Positions 30,901 to 38,098 of a stretch of 64,000 bases of DNA are shown one piece after another; position 1 is the first letter of the stretch, and the number at the start of each line of letters is the position of its first letter. A program made the position numbers and the translations under genes. Source of the DNA: JACVRN01 sp036389255 (lineage in GTDB: Bacteria; Acidobacteriota; Blastocatellia; Pyrinomonadales; Pyrinomonadaceae); contig DASVQI010000019.1 of assembly GCA_036389255.1 (NCBI GenBank), forward strand, positions 1 through 64,000, in the 5' to 3' direction. A model generated the notes under the pieces. It saw only the letters and a list, made by a program, of their open reading frames with translations. It made no database searches and was not told the DNA's origin.

Positions 30901-31188
30901 GAACATTCCTGAAAGATTTGTGCCGACCTTTCCTTCGAGCAATGTAATTTGCTCGTGAGGCTGGAAAGTAACGGCTTGATATATCTCGTCCATTCGTTCT
31001 CCTTGAGCCATTACATCTCTGGTATCGGTATCAGCCCAAAGATAGGCGGTGCAAGGCAGGCCCGGTCTTCCGAGCCTCTCATAAAATTTGCGTCTGAGCC
31101 GCAGCAATACTTCTTTTCCTGTTCCGCCTAAGCCAATGAAGAGCGTTGGACGAATTGCGCCGAGAATTTGTTCTTGAGTTTGTGCCAT
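27952..31188 (-). CDS. Giant tubulin/FtsZ-like protein (tubulin-like domain)
   Basis: A 1078-aa protein. The N-terminal GTPase fold is recognised by LFIGLGGTGKEVLLRLR (residues 16-32, phosphate-binding loop after the first strand) and the tubulin signature LAGGTGCGTVLD near 190, equivalent to GGTGTG of FtsZ/tubulin. The remaining ~650 residues are helical, charged and unlike FtsZ, CetZ or TubZ, so the protein is about three times their length. It best fits the large 'tubulin-like' family found beside vWA and OmpA genes in several bacteria. GAGGAG lies eight bases before the ATG. It sits between a small membrane protein and the Hsp70 ATPase. GTP-dependent assembly is expected from the motif but not shown. 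Confidence 0.87.
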   Translation of the reverse strand: MAQTQEQILGAIRPTLFIGLGGTGKEVLLRLRRKFYERLGRPGLPCTAYLWADTDTRDVMAQGERMDEIYQAVTFQPHEQITLLEGKVGTNLSGMFTNRGEWEHIHNWLHPEVERFGTEISDGAGGVRTVGRLTFFYNFGNRINNLIPDALNSINTQQAINATKQLFQDRRMGTVELIPEPQVFIVCSLAGGTGCGTVLDTVFYLRYLSQQAGIPIERFVGILFMPNVFYTTAKDEVAQRSYGNAYAALKELEFYTLRLKQDEDQSIDYHVEWNGGHPLQIQGPPFSIAYIEEMKNEGGIGLDPNRRDEIFSMVAESLLLDFMPGPFSTQKRSHYSNVVQYLSGVHGANISSGGVVLPQEFARRYASFGMSKIEIPLDALKGAAAARLASEIAAYINRDTEDPHIMTNVLDDMAQRQLDAHGLENRYGTAWKESIRTALAAIFRGLTIRDRSQVDELETSLKAFEDQYINTRGTDSTKWGVAIDLIRKSSGRVSQDVNNTLLEWLSSSLDNDARGLRAVLGDSGYLRYMTENLRALYTPLREGVSPTYDEWQRAAEADADAYEARKNVALRDLREAISSLGVAGLAAREWTIRKLLERLHEAEEQYALARAATVLYQETKRIAESGVRFLSQKRPEMDKFQESIATLVKSFENKYREFVSFSEQVLFIRFFDYEKDWGTFYKLDVDINEQSMEVNPSAEYRRFLERNFGGNATLTDLIDIHPRQGEKEIRRLLAEFSENRFWNDFEAHPRNIDVLKHSQMNDKWNESIERMVRSAMPMIRRETHLSGRPLQIQRRAYLGVFKDEGQPYERFIEEVRRRLMGIGFTEQEINVQPTDKPWEVYLYLVTYAFPLSALPIVTTDCHKAYFDFYQALRNAQITNRKYQIPLHLSEAWEGKFEDLMVYKDDEARRVKESREILLFGAILKILGLTEARGRVLYNYRLGAPSFRVVTIGPKREAIEVLRNDNALRPRFIEAINQRETSLSKEDLEAYYWTIQYLRFSNQFTVGSPELTLLEEKNNDIYGRLTGPNRVAAETLDLEGGKDDERAERAKKKLKNKVEWVGDLPVLAGMESWKKPTGG

Positions 31189-31224
31189 GAGAGAGTTCTC
31201 CTCGTGGGATAAGGTGAAAGTTCT

Positions 31225-31707
31225 TTAGCTGAACAGGTAGAAAGTGATAAAAGCAACGATGATTGCAGCCGCAATCGCGCCGACGGTAAAGAGACCTCCA
31301 AGAAGCCGCCACAGTACAATGACCGAGAAGATCAAGAGAATAAAGAAGGCTAGTGGCCAGAGAAGCCAATGTATGATGCTGACAAAAGCGATGGCGCCGA
31401 AAAAGAGGAGTAAGAAGCCTAGAAAGATGTAGGCTATGGGGACTGATTCGCTGACTGAAATTTCGCCACGGATGAGCGTGCGATAGACCAGGTGGCTGAT
31501 GCCCCAGCTAACGGCGAGTGAGATTATAAAGAGAAGCAATCGCACGACGGGCGAAGTGTCTAGCGCAAATGGCGTGAACGTAGCATTATCTTTGAGACCA
31601 CTTAAGACAGCTATGGTGCTAAAAAATGCGTTCGCGGCTAGGATGATCACAAAAAAGATTCCGAGCCATAAACGTGCCTGTTTGGCTTTGACAGTATCCA
31701 TGTTCAT
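31225..31707 (-). CDS. Small multi-spanning membrane protein of the tubulin operon
   Basis: A 160-aa protein with about five hydrophobic spans (about 12-34, 50-72, 85-107, 108-130, 133-158) joined by very short loops, and no recognised family. Its start ATG directly abuts the stop of the vWA gene, and GAGGT of that gene's end may be its ribosome site, so translation is probably coupled. The tubulin-like gene starts 37 bases after it. It could be the membrane receptor or anchor for the large soluble partners. No catalytic residues are evident. Confidence 0.8.
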   Translation of the reverse strand: MNMDTVKAKQARLWLGIFFVIILAANAFFSTIAVLSGLKDNATFTPFALDTSPVVRLLLFIISLAVSWGISHLVYRTLIRGEISVSESVPIAYIFLGFLLLFFGAIAFVSIIHWLLWPLAFFILLIFSVIVLWRLLGGLFTVGAIAAAIIVAFITFYLFS

Positions 31708-33261
31708 TCACCTCTTTCGTGGGGTGTATGCGGATGCCCCCGCCTTGCTCTTCTCTTCTTCAGCAGACTTATTGAAGCTGAGGACGCTCTGTTTCCCCTT
31801 ACGCTCTATCTTCACGCTCAGTTTATCTTCCAGATTGACCTTATCTAACCCGCCCTCAACCTTGACGCCCGACGCCGGAATAAAACTGTTGCCCTTTATC
31901 TGTCCTACTTCTTCGCCCTGCACCAAGATGCGCTTTTGCTCAAGCTCGCATTTGAGCGGCGAGCCGTGGACGGTCTGAGCAGTCACAGCCCAATCTGCCC
32001 TGCGTGCGAAGGCCCCGCTCGCACCCTTTTTCGCCGCAATCAAAACCACGCCCGCGATAATCAAACCCAGGATAAAGAGTAGGACGAAGATTGCTGCTGG
32101 CCACCAAGGATACTGAACTCTAAATGCCAGAGGGATTTCTGTTTGTATGGGCGTCTCCGGCTCTCCCATTAATTGAGGCAGCTTCTCCAGCCCGTAAATC
32201 TTTCCCGTATCCTTAGCAGCCTGAGGTGTGCTTGCCCCGTAAGTTCTCAGCACACTATCCTTGAACCTAAAGTTCTCCTGCGGGACATTAATAACAAAAG
32301 AGACAGGAAGCTCTATATCCTCATACGACGGATTGCTCCATGCTGCCTTCCATAGTGAAGAAAGAGTTCGCTTGAGTGTTACTTTGCCGAGATTAACGGT
32401 TGCCTCATAGCTTTGTTCTGTTTCGCCCTGCGGGTCGAGCGTGCTGACTTTTTGAGGATCAATATTAATTTCACGTTTTTCCGGCTGTAATAGGGAACCG
32501 AGTGAAAACCGGGGCTCTGCCGACGGCACATTTATACGAGCATCTACTATCTTCAAGTGTTCGAAACGAGACTTGAAGCGCAACTCTACTTTCTCGCTTA
32601 TGTTCTGCCCTTCTTGATAGGTAATCAGGCTTTTCCCTTTTGGTTGCAGATTTCCGCGCACAAAGCTGATATCAATTGTATTTTGATCCAGAGGCTTCAT
32701 GCGTAAGGGTTCGGTACGGTAAACCCCTTTGACAACGCTGGAAAATTGAGTAAGCTCTTTTTCAAAAATTTCGTCTGCGTCCGCCGCAAATTGAATAGCG
32801 TAGATAACGAGCCCGGCATCGCCCGGCGCTTGTACTAAAGGAAATATAACGACTTTCTTTACCTGCGGACTCCTGAGTCTTTGATAAAAGACCTCCGTGT
32901 TAGCCGCTTCCGGGTCGGACGGACGGCTCTCCATATTGTCGGTTATAATCCATGCAATCCGATATTTTTTCTGTATGGCGGAATCTATAGTACGGTCTAT
33001 GTAAGTCCAGTTTCCCAGCGCCGGATTGGTAAGCTGATCTATACTTGATATCGGTGATACATTCTCGCTGAAGATAAACAACTGCGTGGGGGCCTCTTTC
33101 GTTAACACATCATTGAGGGACTGGCTCAAATCCAGAATCAGACCCTTTGCATAGTACGGTCTCATGGAAGCTGAGCCATCCACTAAGAGAGCCTGATTTT
33201 GCGCTAAAGAGAGTGTGCTGAATAAAAGTAATAGCAACACAACTGCTATTGCACGTCCCAT
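31708..33261 (-). CDS. Secreted/anchored vWA-domain protein
   Basis: A 517-aa protein with a clear signal peptide (residues 1-21, LLLLLLFSTLSLA) followed by a von Willebrand A domain whose metal site DGSAS (residues 28-32) matches DxSxS. A beta-rich segment covers about 190-370. One membrane helix (about 383-407) is followed by a basic cytoplasmic tail of about 110 residues. The vWA part should face the periplasm and bind a protein or ligand through its metal site. It overlaps the upstream zinc-ribbon gene by 16 bases and abuts the downstream membrane gene, so the three are one translational unit. AGGA precedes the ATG. Confidence 0.88.
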   Translation of the reverse strand: MGRAIAVVLLLLLFSTLSLAQNQALLVDGSASMRPYYAKGLILDLSQSLNDVLTKEAPTQLFIFSENVSPISSIDQLTNPALGNWTYIDRTIDSAIQKKYRIAWIITDNMESRPSDPEAANTEVFYQRLRSPQVKKVVIFPLVQAPGDAGLVIYAIQFAADADEIFEKELTQFSSVVKGVYRTEPLRMKPLDQNTIDISFVRGNLQPKGKSLITYQEGQNISEKVELRFKSRFEHLKIVDARINVPSAEPRFSLGSLLQPEKREINIDPQKVSTLDPQGETEQSYEATVNLGKVTLKRTLSSLWKAAWSNPSYEDIELPVSFVINVPQENFRFKDSVLRTYGASTPQAAKDTGKIYGLEKLPQLMGEPETPIQTEIPLAFRVQYPWWPAAIFVLLFILGLIIAGVVLIAAKKGASGAFARRADWAVTAQTVHGSPLKCELEQKRILVQGEEVGQIKGNSFIPASGVKVEGGLDKVNLEDKLSVKIERKGKQSVLSFNKSAEEEKSKAGASAYTPRKR

Positions 33262-34556
33262 ATAATTAATCCTAGATACTCCTGATTATCTCTTTCTCTC
33301 AAATAAGAGAAGGTTAAAGTGCCTGCGCAGCTTGTGAATCCAATGCCTATAAGACCATGAAATTTGGCCAGCGAGTAATCGCGTAAAGAGTCGATGGAAT
33401 AAAACCTCAGGGTTTCCACTCCACTAGCGTTCCGGGTGAAACCGACCGTCAATGACTGGCAAGAAAAGGGCGGGATTTGGGCATTTAGCTGCGGGTCTTG
33501 GCGGACAGGAATGAAGCCTGTGCCGTCATAGTAGCCAATCACACCACTCTTTGCCACGAGGAGCCTGGAATCAACGTCTTCCGTATAAGTCGCATCCTCA
33601 GTGAAGCGTATGAAATTAAGGGCAGCGTTCGTTGTCTGCCCTTGGAAAGAGACGAAGAGAAAGCCGGGGTCATTACCCATTATGCCGGGAATGTAGATGG
33701 AGTTTCCTCTTACTACGTAGGGCATGAAGCCTACGCGCGGCTGGAGTTTCTCGAACTCAGCAGGAGAAGTCCATGCCTGAAAACTTCCGAAAGACAGTTG
33801 CGCCTTGAGCTCTCCATCCTTCAAAAGATATAGCTTGTCTTTCGAATAAACGCCTATATGCTGCCCTATCTTCAGAGGCCCTACAACTTTTTTCTCAGGC
33901 AGATGATAATCTTCGGCAACATTTTTGAGCAGGTTATAACTTCCCAGAATGGATAGGCCATCGCGCTTCTTCTGAAAGTAGATAGTGCGCTCAAGGCTTT
34001 CAAGTCCAACATAGCCGTCTTCAAAATCGGATATAAAAAGCTCATCGGGCGCAGACTGTAAGAACTCTTTTATCTTGCCGTCTAGGAGGTTGACCCCCTT
34101 AATCGAAAAAGGGCTGGCAGCCAAGAGGTAAGGTGGTAAATTATCCGAGTAATCGCCGGGCTCAGGCGCAGAAATAGTAAAGGCTGACCTTCCGAACCCT
34201 TCACCCAAGAGACTGAACGGAAGCGCCTGATTATCAAAAGGTGAAACAACAAAGAGTTCCCCGGTTTCGGAAAAACACCACAGGAATCCGCCGTATGATA
34301 CAGGCGCGAACCAAAACCTTCTATTAATGTCAATCTGCTTCTGCGACTTATCAATATTGACACTGCATTCTCTTTCCCCGCCATCTGCGAAAGGTAGTTG
34401 AGATTCACGACATTTTCTACAAACGCGAGCGAATACTCTGTTTGTAGCTGCACACATAGGGCAGATTGAAATGGGGCGAAAACAACTGTCGCAACAGCCT
34501 ATCTGCGACGACCGCCTTTGAAAATCGCCTTTACAATTGGGATAAGGACAAGTCAT
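33246..34556 (-). CDS. Zinc-ribbon protein, probable beta-propeller, first gene of the operon
   Basis: About 436 aa from ATG 34556; longer readings start at ATG 34577 or TTG 34589, and none has a good ribosome site. The first 55 residues hold three Cys-pair motifs (CPYPNC, CCDSC, CPMC...CRKC), consistent with two zinc ribbons. The rest is rich in short beta strands with repeated aromatic/Gly turns (FWFAPVSYGGFLWCF, GVIGYYDGTGFIPV, GIGFTSCAGTLTFSY), suggestive of a beta-propeller or similar repeat fold, but I cannot count blades with certainty. No membrane span. It overlaps the vWA gene by 16 bases. It is probably a cytoplasmic adaptor; the zinc ribbons echo that of the Hsp70 fusion. Confidence 0.75.
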   Translation of the reverse strand: MTCPYPNCKGDFQRRSSQIGCCDSCFRPISICPMCAATNRVFARVCRKCRESQLPFADGGERECSVNIDKSQKQIDINRRFWFAPVSYGGFLWCFSETGELFVVSPFDNQALPFSLLGEGFGRSAFTISAPEPGDYSDNLPPYLLAASPFSIKGVNLLDGKIKEFLQSAPDELFISDFEDGYVGLESLERTIYFQKKRDGLSILGSYNLLKNVAEDYHLPEKKVVGPLKIGQHIGVYSKDKLYLLKDGELKAQLSFGSFQAWTSPAEFEKLQPRVGFMPYVVRGNSIYIPGIMGNDPGFLFVSFQGQTTNAALNFIRFTEDATYTEDVDSRLLVAKSGVIGYYDGTGFIPVRQDPQLNAQIPPFSCQSLTVGFTRNASGVETLRFYSIDSLRDYSLAKFHGLIGIGFTSCAGTLTFSYLRERDNQEYLGLIIWDVQ

Positions 34557-34737
34557 ATCAATAAGAAACAGGCCCATTGATGATTGCAATGCCTAGTTTA
34601 ATGCTAGACCCTTGAGAGGAGTCAAAGTAGATCAGCACAAATGCTGCGAGGAGTTGTCTCAAATAAAAGCAAGGTCGCCTGTGAAAGCCTTGTCAGAAGA
34701 AAGCGGTAGAGAAAACCTCGCCATGAGTATAAAGCGC

Positions 34738-34770
34738 TGGGATATTAGTTTTATCCCAATGAATTGTCAA
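34738..34770 (-). promoter_or_regulatory. Strong sigma-70-type promoter with overlapping operator palindrome
   Basis: On the minus strand: TTGACA (34770-34765, perfect -35), a 17-base spacer, TAATAT (34747-34742). A palindrome TGGGATA-N7-TATCCCA (34758-34738, perfect 7-bp arms) covers the spacer end and the -10 box, where a bound repressor would block polymerase. It should drive the zinc-ribbon/vWA/tubulin/Hsp70/stator genes, with a leader of about 150-180 bases, and separates them from the helicase module. Confidence 0.68.
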
Positions 34771-34828
34771 TATGCAGGGAAGCTGCTGATTGTCTATCAG
34801 TTCTAGAGACTATGGAATTTTTACTGAG

Positions 34829-37800
34829 CTATTTATGGGATGAATCCGAAAAGGAATCTGACTGAGGTTCAAGATTAATTCTAAACTCCTCCGAAATCCG
34901 TTCTACCTCTGAATCAGGAAGGATAGAAAGAAGATGAGCAGTTAAATCTTCTTGCCTCGATTGTCCAAACACCATTCGGTAAACAGCCAGGGATCGGCGC
35001 AGTGCCGCAAATCTCGCCTCATCTTTACTCAAAGGAAGTGTGGGAACATAACGTTCAATCCGTGCGCCGTCCTCAAAAAAATAGATCCAGAAGGGTATGA
35101 TGTCGGAAGCATCTTTAGGGCGCTCCGATTTTGCCATAGCAAATAGATTCTCCCAAGGATCATGAATAGCATCAGACAGTTCTTTTATTTGATACTTGCG
35201 CGCCAGATTCTTCCTGACCGCATGCCCCTTGTAACGATGTACACGCCCTTCACGCTGTTCGAGGTCTACAGGATTAGATGGTAGATTCCAATGCACAACT
35301 GCGTGGCAATAATGATGGAAATCAAGCCCCTCTTGTCCGACGGATGTGGTAGCTAGGACAAAGGGCCAAAATGGCGAGTTGAAGGCTTCGCGCACTTGTT
35401 CAGCTCTAGTTACTTCCTGAGTATCATCATTTGTCTCTTCACCGAATCGCATTGCGAAGTGGCTGCGCAATCGCCCGCCTCTCTCCACTTTAAGCGTTTG
35501 GCGAGATGGATTGAGCCTAATGTTATCAACAGCCACGCTGGAGGTGCGTAGTGAGAGAGCGCTTCGGACGGCATCAGCAATTTTACTGGCAGTTACTTCA
35601 GCCGATTTATCCAGTAAACCGAGGGATTCGCGTAGGATATGAACATATTCATCGAGCGTTGATTGAAGACAGCCGCTCACACAGTATTCGATTACTCGAC
35701 GCCAGTAAGGCTCTGCCTTCTTCATCCCACGTAATAAAGCTATAGCCTCCGGTAAATTGAAGAGACGACGGAAAGACCAGCCTACATGAGCAGCGTTCGT
35801 ACGTACAGCAGGAATTGAGACGGCATCTAACCCTCCGACGACACGAGATAGGGCTCTCAAGGCTGCTGTGCCGGGGGCAGCCAGCGCCAGATGTGCGAGT
35901 ACGAGAGAAAGGTCTTCCGGTTGCTTGCCAAGACGGAGGCGGCCATTTACTAACTGACGCGCATATTCAACATGCTCAGACCATAGAGAGCGGTCTTCGT
36001 CATCTTCCTGTATATCAGACTCACCAGACCAAAGTTCCGCCAAACCTTCTTGCGAAAACCATGCTCGAGTCGCCTTTTTATCAAACTGAAGGTCTAAAAG
36101 AATGGGGGCCGCCCAATACCATGCCTCATCTTCCGGGCCTCTTGTTTGCTTATGACTAATCTTCTGTAGCAATTGCTCGATACGCGCTTTAACTACATCA
36201 GTAATCTCCGAAGCTGATGGAAGTTCCGCCATCTTCTGATTCTCTAAAGCCAATTTTAGAGGGTCGCATTCGCGTGCTAACGTGACAGATGGGTAAAGCA
36301 GGCCCAACACGGGCATTCCAGTCAGACGGTCATCAGTCCGGGCAAATCTCAGTAACGGCCGCCGCCGCTTTCGCGCCTCCAGCGTATTTTCAGGGGAGTC
36401 TTCAAAAGAGCGCATCATTAAACGCTCTGCCTCGTAGCTGAGCAATGTCGAAATTACTTTGGGCACAACTTTCCACGAAGAAAACACCAGCCGCTTTGTA
36501 AATCGAGACGCAGATATATGCGCAAAAGGCCCGTCCAGTTGGTAATAAGCGAGAGAAGGAGGGAGCCACAGCAACCGCCACATATCCCTTCCGATGGTAT
36601 CGTCAAACAGTCCGCGCAAACGTGCATTTCCCGGATCAATACTTCTGTATTTCATAATGTCGCGCCAGTTGAGTAACAAGCCGTTACTTTCACTGACAAC
36701 CTCGGCAAGCTCAGTTTCGCGCTCGGAAATCTCCAAAGCCTCTGTGAACGAGTTCTTGAGCTTATAATCATCCATAAAGTTCAAGAGGTACGGGGCAGAT
36801 TTCCAATACTCCAGCGTGTCGGCTTCACCCAGAATGCGTGCAATCTTTTGCAGGCCGATATATGAATGTAAATCTCTCGCTTCCAGTCTTGTCCCAGCAC
36901 TGGGAGCTTCCTTCAGCATGCCGTCTCTATCCAGAGACACTGCGAGCTTTTCAGTTCGCACCATCACCTGCCGAAGCTCTTTCTCCAACTCGCTCTTTAT
37001 CACAAAGAGTCGCTCTCCACCGCCGTTGCGTATACGGAACAGTTCGCGGCGATAATCTTCCAGAAGCTGTTCGAAGCGGTCGCCCCGACCCGTGTCATTC
37101 TGTAGAAATCGAAGTGTTCTCAAGAAATCTTGATAATGGTCGTCGCCGTCAGCTTCGTCCGCCAAGGTATACATCTTGTATGGAGTGGCGGAGAGTAAGA
37201 GGACACGGGCTTCCGGATACTCAAAGAGGTCGCGTGCGAGGTTGCTTGCTTTATCAGTCCCATCGAGCAAATGCTTGAATCTCTGGAACTCGTCAAGAAT
37301 AATGAGATCGGGTTCGAGCGCAATCAAACAGGTCGTGGCAAGAAGGTCTCGCAACTCGCCAATCAGCCGCGTTCTATCCTGTGCGTCACTGGCCGGAATG
37401 TATTTGCGCGTTCTACCGAAACGCTGGCAGAGATTATCGAAGCGTGAGCGAATATCTTCTTCGCCACTATGATGTGCGGCAGTAATATGGAGCTGCAAGG
37501 CCTCAGCAAACTTACCGGCCAGCGATTTATCTATATCGTGATTGTACCTAAAGAAATCTATGAAGCGGCGGAAATTATCTGTTCCTGCATTCCCCTGAAG
37601 AACATTAAGCGGCCCGGCACCGCGCAGATTCCATGATTCTTTCAGCATCCAATAAAGCAATGCGCGCTCTTCAACCTTACCCAAACTCTTCTTCAAGTCG
37701 AAAGATGTCCCGGGAGTGAAAGAAATAAAATTAATTGATTTCTGCTTGAGACTCTTAATCTGGATGGGAAGTAGAGTGATGCGAGAAGCTAACTCGAAAT

Positions 37801-38098
37801 CCTCGCCGCCGGTAACGTTCAAACGATTAATATTCTGGCGCGCAATGTCCGCATTGGAGCAGATATAAACTATATCTATGCGCGAAACCTTATCTCGCAG
37901 ATGTTCAATTGTTCGGGCAATCAAACCTCTGGCTACGAGCGTCTTGCCTAATCCCACTTCATCTGCAACCAGAAAGCGCCGCGCCGCCGGTTTATCCAAG
38001 TAAAGCCTCTGAAAGACGTAGTCCACTGTGTTGCGCTGAAAGTCCTTCAGTCCTTTGAGCACAGAATCTACGTCGGCGCGTTGTGGGCTAGTTCTCAT
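34829..38098 (-). CDS. SF2 (SNF2/RapA-like) helicase of a defence-type module
   Basis: A 1089-aa protein. Motif I ADEVGLGKT (residues 45-53), motif II LDEFQRF (268-274), motif III LLSATPY (301-307) and, near 935-960, motifs V/VI GQEGLDFHHY and QREGRVHR. The DEVGLGKT and QxxGRxxR forms are those of the SNF2/RapA-like branch. Between the two RecA-like lobes lies a large helical insert (about 340-870). No nuclease motif is evident within it. Its ATG overlaps the PLD gene stop by four bases (ATGA), so the two are translationally coupled. Such helicases in similar neighbourhoods act on foreign DNA, but the function here is inferred from context. Confidence 0.9.
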   Translation of the reverse strand: MRTSPQRADVDSVLKGLKDFQRNTVDYVFQRLYLDKPAARRFLVADEVGLGKTLVARGLIARTIEHLRDKVSRIDIVYICSNADIARQNINRLNVTGGEDFELASRITLLPIQIKSLKQKSINFISFTPGTSFDLKKSLGKVEERALLYWMLKESWNLRGAGPLNVLQGNAGTDNFRRFIDFFRYNHDIDKSLAGKFAEALQLHITAAHHSGEEDIRSRFDNLCQRFGRTRKYIPASDAQDRTRLIGELRDLLATTCLIALEPDLIILDEFQRFKHLLDGTDKASNLARDLFEYPEARVLLLSATPYKMYTLADEADGDDHYQDFLRTLRFLQNDTGRGDRFEQLLEDYRRELFRIRNGGGERLFVIKSELEKELRQVMVRTEKLAVSLDRDGMLKEAPSAGTRLEARDLHSYIGLQKIARILGEADTLEYWKSAPYLLNFMDDYKLKNSFTEALEISERETELAEVVSESNGLLLNWRDIMKYRSIDPGNARLRGLFDDTIGRDMWRLLWLPPSLAYYQLDGPFAHISASRFTKRLVFSSWKVVPKVISTLLSYEAERLMMRSFEDSPENTLEARKRRRPLLRFARTDDRLTGMPVLGLLYPSVTLARECDPLKLALENQKMAELPSASEITDVVKARIEQLLQKISHKQTRGPEDEAWYWAAPILLDLQFDKKATRAWFSQEGLAELWSGESDIQEDDEDRSLWSEHVEYARQLVNGRLRLGKQPEDLSLVLAHLALAAPGTAALRALSRVVGGLDAVSIPAVRTNAAHVGWSFRRLFNLPEAIALLRGMKKAEPYWRRVIEYCVSGCLQSTLDEYVHILRESLGLLDKSAEVTASKIADAVRSALSLRTSSVAVDNIRLNPSRQTLKVERGGRLRSHFAMRFGEETNDDTQEVTRAEQVREAFNSPFWPFVLATTSVGQEGLDFHHYCHAVVHWNLPSNPVDLEQREGRVHRYKGHAVRKNLARKYQIKELSDAIHDPWENLFAMAKSERPKDASDIIPFWIYFFEDGARIERYVPTLPLSKDEARFAALRRSLAVYRMVFGQSRQEDLTAHLLSILPDSEVERISEEFRINLEPQSDSFSDSSHK

